DNA of 64,000 nt from Marinospirillum alkalitolerans (GCF_045055655.1 NZ_JBANFI010000006.1:62001-126000), one strand, 5' to 3'. Positions 51,737-60,646 are shown, counted from the stretch's first letter. Notes: generated from the letters alone by a model not told the origin. Translations and numbers: made by a program.

Positions 51737-52507
51737 CTAACGCGTGGATGTGCGTGCCCTCAAACGCTGAATATTATCGCACAAGATGGCACCGGCCACG
51801 CCCACGTTCAAGGATTCGGCTTGCCCAAAAGAAGGAATGGTCACACGACAGTTAACCTGCGCTTGCAGCTCGGGCCGAATCCCTTGTGCCTCATTACCCA
51901 GCAGTAGGACACCTGAGTCTCCAAGCTGATCCGCTGTGAGCTGATGGATGGAGTCACCCTCTAAAAAAGCGCCCAGTACAGGAACCTGAGGATCAAGCTG
52001 GCTGAAGAAGTCTTCTAGTGGGCACACATGCAGCGGTATGCGCAAAAAAGAGCCTTTGCTGGCGCTGATGACCTTGGGGTTAGTCAGTTCGGCGCTGCCG
52101 GGTGAGCAGACCAGCTGACGAAAACCATACCAGTCTGCAATACGCAACAGGGTGCCGAGATTGCCCGGATCATTGATTTGATCGAGTGCCAGTGTCCAGC
52201 CGCTGGTCTGTAGCGCCGCTGGTCTTGGCGAGGCCACGACGGCCAAGGCCGTGTGATTGTTGCTCAAGGTGCTGGCCTGAGTGAGTGCCGCCGCTGAGGC
52301 TGGATAGACAGGGTAGTCGCCCTGTTGCAGTAAAGGGGTATAGCGTGCAATAAATGCGTCACTGGCATAGAGGCTGATCACCTTCCAATCGGCGTGTAGC
52401 AGCTCCACAACGCTCTTCTCGCCTTCTACCAGAAAGGCCTGCTGTTCCAAGCGGCCTTTTTTTTGATGCAAAGAGCGCAAAAACTTGAGTTGATTTTTAC
52501 TGATCAT
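51737..52507 (-). CDS. TrmH/SpoU family RNA 2'-O-methyltransferase
   Basis: 256-aa SPOUT methyltransferase. An N-terminal substrate-binding domain (ISKNQLKFLRSLHQKKGR, FLVEGEKSVVELL) precedes the knotted domain with NDPGNLGTLLRIADWYG, LLLGNEAQGI and IPSFGQAESLNVGVAGAI. The longer N-terminal domain fits RlmB-like or TrmH-type rRNA enzymes. The substrate is unknown. It is convergent with the helicase gene, 13 bases away. Confidence 0.9.
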   Translation of the reverse strand: MISKNQLKFLRSLHQKKGRLEQQAFLVEGEKSVVELLHADWKVISLYASDAFIARYTPLLQQGDYPVYPASAAALTQASTLSNNHTALAVVASPRPAALQTSGWTLALDQINDPGNLGTLLRIADWYGFRQLVCSPGSAELTNPKVISASKGSFLRIPLHVCPLEDFFSQLDPQVPVLGAFLEGDSIHQLTADQLGDSGVLLLGNEAQGIRPELQAQVNCRVTIPSFGQAESLNVGVAGAILCDNIQRLRARTSTR

Positions 52508-52683
52508 GCCTCAGATTCACTTGATGATGAAGAAAGCCGAAGAGTATAAGGGTCAAGATGGCTGAGGAGAAGGAAGACTTGCTTTGCAGTGGGTTTCAGC
52601 TTTTAATTCAGTGGGTTCTATTTTGAAGCTCATTCGCGATTTTCTTAAGCTCTTATTTCTTAAGTTCTTATCTGGAGAACACC

Positions 52684-52968
52684 ATGCTGCAAGTCAATGA
52701 GTATTTTGAAGGGAAGGTTAAATCCATCGCGCTCAATAATCAGGAAGGGCGTTTCACTGTTGGTGTGTTGGATATCGGTGAATACACCTTCTCCACCAGT
52801 CAGGCTGAAGAAATGTCGGTGGTGACAGGCTCGATGCAGGTTTTGCTCGATGGTGATCCCGCCTATCGTACCTTTCATCAGGGGCAGAGCTTTAATGTGC
52901 CTGCTGCCAGTGAGTTTCAGGTCAAAATAGAAGTGCAAACGGCTTATCTATGCCGGTATTTTGATTAA
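52684..52968 (+). CDS. ppnP: Pyrimidine/purine nucleoside phosphorylase
   Basis: 94-aa cupin of the PpnP (YaiE/UPF0345) family, which phosphorolyses several nucleosides. Family blocks: NEYFEGKVKSI, GRFTVGVLDIGEYTF, the MSVVTGSMQVLLDG cupin motif and FNVPAASEFQVK. The full length and start are typical. It is preceded by GGAG at 52672 and convergent with ETF-QO. Confidence 0.94.
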   Translation: MLQVNEYFEGKVKSIALNNQEGRFTVGVLDIGEYTFSTSQAEEMSVVTGSMQVLLDGDPAYRTFHQGQSFNVPAASEFQVKIEVQTAYLCRYFD

Positions 52969-53017
52969 ACCGTCTAGCCAAGTCAGAGATGGGTCTGTGA
53001 TGGGCTCACCAAAGGGA

Positions 53018-53048
53018 CAAAAAAGGAGGCCGAGGCCTCCTTTGTTTT
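53018..53048. terminator. Bidirectional terminator between ppnP and ETF-QO
   Basis: AAAGGAGGCC-GA-GGCCTCCTTT perfect stem with a two-base loop, flanked by A-rich and T-rich runs (GACAAAA and GTTTTGG). Confidence 0.8.
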
Positions 53049-53062
53049 GGCTTGCTACTGGC

Positions 53063-54715
53063 TTACATGTTGGGATAGTTCGGACCGCCGCCGCCTTCTG
53101 GCGTGACCCAAGTGATATTCTGTGCTGGGTCTTTAATATCACAGGTTTTACAGTGTACGCAGTTCGAGAAGTTGATCTGGAAGCGTGGTGCACCATCTGC
53201 GCCTTCAACGACCTCATAAACGCCGGCAGGGCAGTAGCGCTGCGCAGGTTCATCGTATTTGGGCAGATTGTCACGAATCGGCAGATCAGGATCCGTTAAA
53301 CGCAGGTGTACTGGCTGATCTTCTTCATGCACCACGTTCGCCAAGAAAACAGAAGACAGCTTATCAAAGCTGAGCTTGCCATCTGGCTTGGGATAGTCGA
53401 TTTTTGGGCATTCGCTGGCTGGCTTGAGCGCAGCATGATCAGGCAGGGTGTCATGCAGCGTCAGCGGGATTTTACCGCCAAAAATATTTTGGTCGATAAA
53501 GTTGAAGGTGCCGCCCAAGAAGGTGCCAAACTTATGCATTGCCGGACCAAAGTTGCGTGAGCGCTTCAGCTCATCATAAGCCCAGCTGCTTTCCCACTTC
53601 TGTTGGAAGGCAGTGAGTTCTTGTCCGCCTTCATCACCGGCTTGCAGCGCTTCAAACACGGTTTCAGCGGCCAGCATCGCTGACTTCATACCGGTGTGAA
53701 CGCCTTTGATCTTGGCGAAGTTCAGCGTACCCGCATTGCAGCTCAGAATAAAACCACCTGGGAAGGTCATTTTGGGCAGGCAGTTAAAACCGCCTTTGGC
53801 AATCGCGCGGGCACCATAGCTGACCCGCTTGCCTCCTTCGAGATGCTGTTTGAGCACAGGATGGTGCTTCAGACGCTGGAACTCATCAAAAGGAGACAGG
53901 TGAGGGTTGCTGTAAGACAGGTCAACAATCAGGCCGACTTCAACTTGATTATTGGTGTCGTGATAAAGGAAGAAACCACCGGCAGTATCACCACTGAGCG
54001 GCCAGCCAGAGCCGTGAACCACCAAGCCAGGCTTGTGTTTGCTCGGATCAATATCCCACAGCTCTTTGATGCCGATCGCATAATGCTGCGGATCCTTGCC
54101 TTCATCGAGTTTAAATTTGGCCAGAAGCTGCTTGCCCAGATGACCACGTACCCCTTCGGTGAACAGGGTGTACTTGGCACGCAGTTCCATCCCTGGCTCA
54201 AAGCTGTCCTTGGGTTGGCCATCCGCACCGATCCCCATATCGCCAGTGATGACGCCTTGGACTTCACCTTGTTCGCCATAAATAATGCTGGAAGCGGGGA
54301 AGCCAGGGAAGATATTGACTTCTAGCGCTTCGGCCTGCTCACCTAACCAGCGAGTCACATTACCGAGACTGACAATATAGTTGCCATCATTATGCATGGG
54401 CTTGGGTACGGCAAAACCAGGCAGTTTGACGCCAGAGGTTTCGCTACGCAGCAGGTAGACCTGATCTTCGGTCACAGGGGTATGAAGGGGCGCACCCTTT
54501 TCTTTCCAATCAGGGATCAGCTCATTCAATGCACAAGGATCAATGACAGCGCCAGATAAAATATGGGCACCGATTTCTGAGCCTTTTTCAACAACACAGA
54601 CTTCAAGCTCTTGACCTGCCTCATTGGCGAGCTGCTTAAGGCGGATTGCTGCAGAGAGCCCCGCTGGGCCTCCACCAACGATGAGTACATCAAATTCCAT
54701 CGATTCGCGTTCCAC
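53063..54715 (-). CDS. Electron transfer flavoprotein-ubiquinone oxidoreductase
   Basis: Membrane-associated flavoprotein, 550 aa, passing electrons from ETF to ubiquinone. N-terminal FAD motif VLIVGGGPAGLSAA, followed by the blocks GAHILSGAVIDP and GVHTGMKSAMLAAETVFEAL, and a C-terminal [4Fe-4S] ferredoxin-like region (CPAGVYE, NCVHCKTCDIKDPAQNITW). I start at the GTG at 54715 because AGGAG lies 7 bases upstream; an ATG 15 bases later also fits. It is divergent from etfBA, so the 394-base gap serves both. Confidence 0.96.
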   Translation of the reverse strand: MERESMEFDVLIVGGGPAGLSAAIRLKQLANEAGQELEVCVVEKGSEIGAHILSGAVIDPCALNELIPDWKEKGAPLHTPVTEDQVYLLRSETSGVKLPGFAVPKPMHNDGNYIVSLGNVTRWLGEQAEALEVNIFPGFPASSIIYGEQGEVQGVITGDMGIGADGQPKDSFEPGMELRAKYTLFTEGVRGHLGKQLLAKFKLDEGKDPQHYAIGIKELWDIDPSKHKPGLVVHGSGWPLSGDTAGGFFLYHDTNNQVEVGLIVDLSYSNPHLSPFDEFQRLKHHPVLKQHLEGGKRVSYGARAIAKGGFNCLPKMTFPGGFILSCNAGTLNFAKIKGVHTGMKSAMLAAETVFEALQAGDEGGQELTAFQQKWESSWAYDELKRSRNFGPAMHKFGTFLGGTFNFIDQNIFGGKIPLTLHDTLPDHAALKPASECPKIDYPKPDGKLSFDKLSSVFLANVVHEEDQPVHLRLTDPDLPIRDNLPKYDEPAQRYCPAGVYEVVEGADGAPRFQINFSNCVHCKTCDIKDPAQNITWVTPEGGGGPNYPNM

Positions 54716-55109
54716 AGTATTTCTCCTCAGGCTAATCTTTCATTTTTTATTGGGATCTGCATGGAAGGGCAAGAGGCTTGCGTTCCCAGTCAGAGCTGTT
54801 AGAGTGTATTTAAAACGGTCGTTTGGTTTTGGTCAAGTCACCCTGTCAGTCAACAGGCCAAAAGCCCAAGAGTCAAGCGACTGTCTCATGTTTGACCTGC
54901 GGCCATTATAAGCTTAAAAATGTGACCCGTCAGTTTAAGCAGAAGTTTGACTGAAAGCGTGAATCGAGTCATTATCAAGCGCAAGTCACAGTCTGATCGT
55001 CTTTTGTGAGCTTTAAAGAGCCGATCAGCATCCGTGAACACCGATTTATATCGTGCAGATTCACCTTATTGAATCTGTGAGTGCCAACCCTAAAGAGAAC
55101 GGAGAATCT
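54716..55109. other. Divergent intergenic region ETF-QO / etfBA
   Basis: No gene. It contains an AAAC-N4-GTTT palindromic site (54812-54825) and must hold the two divergent promoters. Small frames (54611, 54624, 54975) are not supported by anything. Confidence 0.55.
54812..54825. promoter_or_regulatory. PsrA-like operator candidate
   Basis: AAAAC-GGTC-GTTTG matches the AAAC-N2-4-GTTT(C/G) pattern described for the Pseudomonas fatty-acid-responsive repressor PsrA. etf and ETF-QO genes are in that regulon in Pseudomonas. The site is short, and no PsrA gene is in the window. Confidence 0.4.
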
Positions 55110-55859
55110 ATGAAGGTTCTTGTTGCGGTGAAACGTGTCGTTGATTACAACGTCAAGGTTCGCGTGAAAGCGGATCAAACCGATGTCGACCTGACTAACG
55201 TCAAAATGTCGATGAACCCCTTTTGTGAAATCGCAGTTGAAGAAGCGGTCCGTTTGAAAGAAAAGGGCATCGCCTCAGAAGTGATTGCTGTCTCTATCGG
55301 CCCAAAAGTGGCGCAAGAACAGCTGCGTACCGCGATGGCTTTGGGTGCAGATCGCAGTATTTTGGTTGAAACTGATGCGGCTGTGGATTCACTCAGCGCG
55401 GCTAAAATTCTGGCCAAAATTGTAGAAGAAGAACAGCCACAAATCGTCTTGCTGGGCAAACAGTCTATTGATTCTGATAACAACCAGACCACGCAAATGC
55501 TGGCTGCGTTGGCCGGCTTGGCGCAGGGCACCTTCGCTTCTGAAATTACTGTCAATGGTGATAAAGCCCAAGTGAAGCGCGAAATTGATGGTGGTTTACA
55601 GACGCTGGAAGTCAAACTGCCTGCGGTCTTCAGTGCCGATCTGCGCCTGAACGAACCACGTTATGCCAAGCTGCCAAACATCATGAAGGCCAAGAAAAAG
55701 CCTCTCGATGAGAAGAAGCCAGAAGACTATGGTGTGACCGTGGCTTCTAAGCTCAAGGTGCTGAAAGTGGAAGCGCCTGCCGAGCGCTCAGCAGGCATCA
55801 AGGTGGGCAGCGTAGAAGAGCTGGTCGATAAACTGAAAAACGAAGCGAAGGTGGTCTAA
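55110..55859 (+). CDS. etfB: Electron transfer flavoprotein subunit beta
   Basis: ETF beta, 249 aa, with the typical start MKVLVAVKRVVDYNVKVRVK. Block NPFCEIAVEEAVRLKEKG and the ADP/AMP-binding signature ALGADRSILVETD are followed by GKQSIDSDNNQT. It forms a heterodimer with EtfA to carry electrons from acyl-CoA and other dehydrogenases to ETF-QO encoded divergently. ATG at 55110 has GGAG upstream; TAA overlaps the etfA ATG. Confidence 0.96.
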   Translation: MKVLVAVKRVVDYNVKVRVKADQTDVDLTNVKMSMNPFCEIAVEEAVRLKEKGIASEVIAVSIGPKVAQEQLRTAMALGADRSILVETDAAVDSLSAAKILAKIVEEEQPQIVLLGKQSIDSDNNQTTQMLAALAGLAQGTFASEITVNGDKAQVKREIDGGLQTLEVKLPAVFSADLRLNEPRYAKLPNIMKAKKKPLDEKKPEDYGVTVASKLKVLKVEAPAERSAGIKVGSVEELVDKLKNEAKVV

Positions 55860-56785
55860 TGAGCATTTTAGTTATTGCCGAGCACCAAAATACTGAACTG
55901 GCGGCCGTGACCGCTAACGTTGTTGCCGCTGCGCAGGCTATCGGTGGCGATGTGCATTTGCTTGTGGCTGGTGAAGCTTGCCAAGCCGCCGCTGAAGCAG
56001 GCGCGAAGCTGGCAGGTGTCAGCAAGGTTCTGGTGGCTGACAATGCGGCTTATGGTCATCAACTGGCAGAAAACCTTGCCGCACTGGTAGCCGAAATCGG
56101 TGGCAACTACAGCCATATCCTGAGCGCGGCCACCACTTCTGGCAAAAACATCAGCCCACGCGTTGCGGCGCTGCTGGATGTGAACCAGATCTCTGAAATC
56201 ATCGCTGTAGAAAGTGCAGATACCTTCAAGCGTCCTATCTACGCAGGTAACGCTATTGCCACAGTACAAAGCGAAGACAGCGTCAAGGTGATCACGGTTC
56301 GTGGTACGGCTTTTGACCCTGTAGCAGAAACAGGCAGTGCAGCCATTGAGGCGCTCAGCAGCGTTCAAGATACAGGCTTATCAAGCTTTGTCGGCGCTGA
56401 AATTGCCGCTTCTGATCGCCCTGAACTGACAGCCGCAGGCGTGATCGTCTCTGGTGGTCGTGGTGTCGGCAGTCAGGAAGGCTTTGAAGTCATCTTCAAG
56501 CTGGCTGATAAGCTGGGTGCAGCTGTTGGTGCCTCGCGCGCGGCAGTGGATGCTGGCTATGTGCCGAATGATCTGCAGGTCGGTCAGACAGGCAAGATCG
56601 TTGCACCTCAGCTGTATATCGCTGCGGGTATCTCTGGCGCGATTCAGCACTTGGCTGGTATGAGCGATTCTAAAGTGATCGTAGCGATCAACAAAGACGA
56701 AGAAGCGCCCATTTTCCAAGTCGCTGACTATGGTTTGGTTGCCGATTTGTTTGAGGCTGTGCCCGCGCTGGAGCAGCAGCTCTAA
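55859..56785 (+). CDS. etfA: Electron transfer flavoprotein subunit alpha
   Basis: ETF alpha, 308 aa. FAD-binding domain signature near the C-terminus: VSGGRGVGSQEGF, ASRAAVDAGYVPNDLQVGQTGK and YIAAGISGAIQHLAGM. The first half is the nucleotide-fold shared with EtfB. Coupled to etfB and followed by a terminator. Confidence 0.97.
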   Translation: MSILVIAEHQNTELAAVTANVVAAAQAIGGDVHLLVAGEACQAAAEAGAKLAGVSKVLVADNAAYGHQLAENLAALVAEIGGNYSHILSAATTSGKNISPRVAALLDVNQISEIIAVESADTFKRPIYAGNAIATVQSEDSVKVITVRGTAFDPVAETGSAAIEALSSVQDTGLSSFVGAEIAASDRPELTAAGVIVSGGRGVGSQEGFEVIFKLADKLGAAVGASRAAVDAGYVPNDLQVGQTGKIVAPQLYIAAGISGAIQHLAGMSDSKVIVAINKDEEAPIFQVADYGLVADLFEAVPALEQQL

Positions 56786-56808
56786 GTAATTGCGTGATGC
56801 CGCATTCA

Positions 56809-56835
56809 AGGCCGACCTCGAGTCGGCCTTTTTAT
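56809..56835 (+). terminator. Terminator after etfBA
   Basis: AAGGCCGAC-CTCGA-GTCGGCCTT stem followed by TTTAT. Confidence 0.88.
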
Positions 56836-56958
56836 TGGATGAGGTTTGTCAGCGGGTCAATAAAGTGTAAGTTGGTTGTATGAAATTTGATGTTGATCAG
56901 TTAAGATTTGAATGTCAGCCGAATATCAGCAGAACTCAATGTTGCTACAGAGATCACT

Positions 56959-58170
56959 ATGCCATTTACCAGTCTCGACCTACAAAAAATCAACTCTGGT
57001 CAGTTGCAGCTGAATCAGCCTGTACCTTGGGCGATCTGTGATGAAAAGGGCCAGCTTTTACTAGAGAAGGGCGGAGTTATTGAATCCGCCGAGTTTCAGT
57101 TGATCCTTGAAAAAGTCGGCTATTTTGCTTATCAAATAGAAAGCGATCTTCCTCAGCCAGCACAGTTTAATAAGCGTAAGGTGAACCCCTTTGCTGAGTT
57201 TGAAGATTTAAGTTTTCGTTTAGGCGAGCTCTTTGCTCAGCTAGAAAAAGGGACAGTCTTTGGCCCAGGAGTGGTGAAGCGGCGCATCTTTAATTTGGTG
57301 ACTCAGGTGCAGGGCTTGGTTCAGCATGATGCAGATGCCTTGCTGGGCGCAGTGCATTTAAACGATCGACTTGATTATATTGTCCATCACCCTTTGCAGA
57401 TTGCCATTCTGACTGAACTGGTGCTGGATCGATTAAAAATCCCACAAAAAATTCGCCTGAGTGTGTTAGCTGCCGCGCTGACCAGCAACCTGGCGATGAA
57501 TCCCTACCAAAAGATTCTCCATCAGCAGACATCGCCCCTGACAGACAAGCAGCGCGATATGATTCACCGTCATCCCATCGAAGGTGTGCGGCAGCTCAAG
57601 AATGCTGGTGTGGATGATGATCTCTGGTTGATGCTCGTCGCCCAGCACCATGAAAAACTCGATGGCAGTGGCTATCCTGCGGGCTTAACAGGCGAGGCGG
57701 TGCGTTATGAAGCAAGGTTGCTCGCTGTGGCCGATGTCTATTCAGCCATGGTGACACCACGTGTTTACCGTGGTCCGCTGCGCTTAAAAGAATCTTTAAA
57801 GGATTTGATGCAGCAGGGTGGCGTCACTTTAGACGCCAAAATTATTCGCATTTTTATTACTGAGCTGGGCTTATATCCACCCGGTGTGTTTGTGCGTTTA
57901 AATAATGGCGACCTAGGAGTGGTGGTCGGGCGGACTCCTGATCCCAAGTGTCCTGTGGTGGCCAGTATCAAAAAATCAGATGGCAACTTCTTTCCCTCAC
58001 CGCGCAAAAGGCGGACTTCGGATGCAGACTATGGCATCAAGTATGTTTGTGATGCGACAGAGCGAGTCCAGATTAATCCAGCCAATCTTTGGGGCCTAGA
58101 TGCGATCCGTGTTGAAGTGCGTCGTCCCGAGTTTTCCGAGGTTTCTGAGTTCTTGCGTCAGTTGAGCTAA
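56959..58170 (+). CDS. Second degenerate HD-GYP domain protein
   Basis: 403 aa, paralogue of the protein at 29791 with the same layout. The N-terminal region ends with KVNPFAEFEDL, which matches KVNPFLEMEEY of the paralogue. The HD-GYP-like domain has HHPLQIAILTELV, HHEKLDGSGYPAGL (GYP at 238-240) and AVADVYSAMV. The HD pair is replaced: LTSNLAM stands where LLHDIGK is expected, with S176-N177 in place of His-Asp. A C-terminal segment of about 100 residues (GVFVRLNNGDLGVVVG) is shared with the paralogue. ATG at 56959 has only a weak Shine-Dalgarno; the in-frame TTG at 56908 is the alternative. Confidence 0.87.
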   Translation: MPFTSLDLQKINSGQLQLNQPVPWAICDEKGQLLLEKGGVIESAEFQLILEKVGYFAYQIESDLPQPAQFNKRKVNPFAEFEDLSFRLGELFAQLEKGTVFGPGVVKRRIFNLVTQVQGLVQHDADALLGAVHLNDRLDYIVHHPLQIAILTELVLDRLKIPQKIRLSVLAAALTSNLAMNPYQKILHQQTSPLTDKQRDMIHRHPIEGVRQLKNAGVDDDLWLMLVAQHHEKLDGSGYPAGLTGEAVRYEARLLAVADVYSAMVTPRVYRGPLRLKESLKDLMQQGGVTLDAKIIRIFITELGLYPPGVFVRLNNGDLGVVVGRTPDPKCPVVASIKKSDGNFFPSPRKRRTSDADYGIKYVCDATERVQINPANLWGLDAIRVEVRRPEFSEVSEFLRQLS

Positions 58171-58199
58171 ACTGCGCCTCTAGAGCTGCAGAGACTGTT

Positions 58200-58565
58200 C
58201 TAGGCGTGGCCTTGTTGCAGGGCCAGCAGGAGTAGCCGTAGGCTGAGCCACATGACCACCCCACCCAGTAGCAGATGAAGCCATGCAGCGGCGTGCCATA
58301 AGCCGCGTTTGCATTTGTACTTCAAGCCTGCCCAGCGTGTGGAAGGGGGTGGTTGCTGCAAAAAGGGAGATTGAAACAGGCTGACTAAGCTGGTCCACCA
58401 GAGCAGCAGCAGGCTGCTTATCCATGCCCAAGGCTGGAGTGGATCAAGACGGGGAATAACCCAGCTCAGTAGTCCGAGAGTGAGGCTGCCAAGCAGCAGC
58501 AGAAGGGCCAACCAGCGCCAAGCCTGGCCTGACTGCGCCCAAGAAAGATAAACACGTAGAATCAA
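58200..58565 (-). CDS. Small membrane protein after the c-haem GGDEF gene
   Basis: 121 aa with three to four predicted helices (about 16-36, 45-65, 88-115). Start is a TTG with AAGGAG 5 bases upstream and overlaps the stop of the GGDEF gene (TTGA). A basic stretch (LKYKCKRG) lies between helices. I do not recognise a family. Because it is translationally coupled, it may assist or anchor the GGDEF protein. Confidence 0.72.
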   Translation of the reverse strand: MILRVYLSWAQSGQAWRWLALLLLLGSLTLGLLSWVIPRLDPLQPWAWISSLLLLWWTSLVSLFQSPFLQQPPPSTRWAGLKYKCKRGLWHAAAWLHLLLGGVVMWLSLRLLLLALQQGHA

Positions 58566-60427
58566 TACTTCTCCTTACTGAGCCAGAGTTCAGGTGTAAA
58601 GCGAATCACACGATTACGCCCTTGATCCTTGGCAGTATACAGGGCGACATCAGCAAATTTAAGCACCTGCCAAAAGGCTTGCCCATCATGTGGAAAGTCG
58701 GCCAGACCAATCGAGAGGGTTTTATTGATCAGCTGATGCCCAGCCTTGAATTGATGCTCCTCAACAGCCAGACGTATTTTTTCTGCTACCTTTTCGCCGG
58801 CTGCGGCTGGAGTATCAAGCAGAATGATCAAGAACTCCTCGCCGCCGTAACGGATCACCAGATCTGAATCCCGTACCTGCGCCAGAAAAATGTGCGCCAG
58901 ATCAATCAGAATGTGGTCACCGACATCATGGCCATAGGTGTCATTCACGGTTTTGAAATAGTCCAGATCCAGCATCATCAAGGTCATCGCACTTTCGCGG
59001 CGTTTGCATTGGCTCATCAGGCTTTCTGAGTATTCTTCAAGGAAGCGTCGATTCCGCAGCCCAGTCATGGCATCGTTCAGTGTGGATTCTTTCAAGCTCG
59101 CCATCAGGGATTTGGCTTGAAGGACTGGGGCGGCTTCGCGCAGATAGGCCTCGATCAAGGGGAGTTGAGTTGGGATGCGGGCCTGTTCTTCTGCAGAGAG
59201 CACCAGCTGGATCACGCAGCCTACCCCGCCAGCTTGCAGAATCGGCAAGCACAGATAGCTGGACTCTTCTTTGCGGGCTTCATCGGCAAAAGAGCGGCAT
59301 AAACTGGTGTGATCTATCCCATCAATGCGGTGTCCAGTGCGGACGGCACGGCAAGCGCGACAGTGTTCATTGATATCAGCCGAGCACCAATAGGTTGGCG
59401 CCTGAGCGATTCCATCGACATTAACGGTGATCAGTCGTTTTTGTTGTGCATCAACCTCATAAATACTAAAGGTGTGCAGCAAAAACTCTTCTTGCAGCAC
59501 ATCGCTGATCCGTTGATAGACCTCACTGATGTGTTCATCTTCTTCGATAGCCTGTTTGAACTTGGCGACCTTGACCAGCCCGGCAACGGTTTGCGCTGTT
59601 TCGGCAAGTAGATCACCCTGCTGGCTGGGTTGTGTCATGACCAGATGGGCCACATTGCTTCTGATTTCACTGAGCTTTTGGTTAATGCCTGCAGTGAGGC
59701 GATTAAAACTTTCGGCAATGCTGCCGATCTCATCCTGACTGCGTGGTTGTAAACGCAAATCAAAATGTCCTGCACTGGCTTGATCAACAGCGGCTTGAAT
59801 TTCCTGCGCTGTTAACACCAGTGGGTTCAATAGGCGCTTTAAAAAGAACAAGCACAGTAGCGCAAAGGCAAGCACGGCCAGCACTAGAAAAAAGACCGTA
59901 ATCAGAGCAGCTTGGCGCATGGGTTCAATTGATGCGGTCAGCGTGACAGCACCAAGCACCGAGTTTTCCGGCACGGCATGGCAGCTGAGGCAGTTCACCT
60001 CGCCTTGGCTACTGGCAATGTAGGGCAGGGTGGCACGAAAATAAGGGCTCAGATAACCGCCCGAGAGAGTATAGACCGCCTCTCCATTGATCAGGACAGC
60101 ATGATCGATCGCATCGCCTGGCGTTTCTTCAAGTAGGCCGTGACCAAACTGATCTTCTACCAGCGGGCCGCGAATGACGCGCACACTATCAAGGCCCTCA
60201 ACATGTGCGATACGCTGTAAAAACGAATCACGAGTATGAATCGTACCATTGACCATCGATTCAGTGAGCGCCACCAGAGTGATCTCAGCAGCCGTCCGTG
60301 TATGCTCGGTTGCAGCGCGAATAGAAAACTCGCGCAGTGACAGCAGGCTGGCAAGGGTAATGACCAGGGTCAGTAGTAGCATGACGGTAACAAGGGCTGC
60401 CATCATTTTGGTTTGTAATTTGGGCAT
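58562..60427 (-). CDS. Membrane diguanylate cyclase with periplasmic c-haem site, HAMP, GAF and GGDEF domains
   Basis: 621-aa sensor cyclase. Order: membrane helix (about 10-30), periplasmic domain (31-172) with one c-type haem motif CLSCH at 146-150, helix (173-195), HAMP (197-250), GAF (about 290-440), GGDEF (450-615). The cyclase has GGEEF at 528-532, YFKTVNDTYGHDVGD, and an intact inhibitory RxxD (R519-D522), so it should make c-di-GMP with feedback control. The haem domain resembles Tll0287/DUF3365-like sensors. The GAF domain carries clustered cysteines (C348, C356, C359, C377), which could bind metal or sense redox. A small membrane protein is coupled downstream. Confidence 0.93.
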   Translation of the reverse strand: MPKLQTKMMAALVTVMLLLTLVITLASLLSLREFSIRAATEHTRTAAEITLVALTESMVNGTIHTRDSFLQRIAHVEGLDSVRVIRGPLVEDQFGHGLLEETPGDAIDHAVLINGEAVYTLSGGYLSPYFRATLPYIASSQGEVNCLSCHAVPENSVLGAVTLTASIEPMRQAALITVFFLVLAVLAFALLCLFFLKRLLNPLVLTAQEIQAAVDQASAGHFDLRLQPRSQDEIGSIAESFNRLTAGINQKLSEIRSNVAHLVMTQPSQQGDLLAETAQTVAGLVKVAKFKQAIEEDEHISEVYQRISDVLQEEFLLHTFSIYEVDAQQKRLITVNVDGIAQAPTYWCSADINEHCRACRAVRTGHRIDGIDHTSLCRSFADEARKEESSYLCLPILQAGGVGCVIQLVLSAEEQARIPTQLPLIEAYLREAAPVLQAKSLMASLKESTLNDAMTGLRNRRFLEEYSESLMSQCKRRESAMTLMMLDLDYFKTVNDTYGHDVGDHILIDLAHIFLAQVRDSDLVIRYGGEEFLIILLDTPAAAGEKVAEKIRLAVEEHQFKAGHQLINKTLSIGLADFPHDGQAFWQVLKFADVALYTAKDQGRNRVIRFTPELWLSKEKY

Positions 60428-60646
60428 GCGTTTTCGATTCCTTGAATATCAGCACGATCTGCTAGTGAAGCATAGCGTAAAACTGAGTGCGTTCGAGTCT
60501 GAAGCGCGTTATTTTAAAGGGACTGGGTGAAGTGAAGCTTTGATCTATAGCCTAGAAAAGCGCTGATGCCTTCGAGGATCAGCGTCAGTGAGGTAACATC
60601 GTGGAACGGCTTTTTGGATGCGTATTTTTTTAAGGTGGAATGGGTG
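60428..60646. other. Intergenic region, divergent promoters
   Basis: About 220 bases between the c-haem GGDEF gene and a hypothetical gene. No structure is recognised. Confidence 0.4.

Noticed and set aside
53696..54325. 209-codon open frame on the plus strand inside the ETF-QO gene
   Set aside because: Antisense to a gene with unmistakable FAD and Fe-S motifs.
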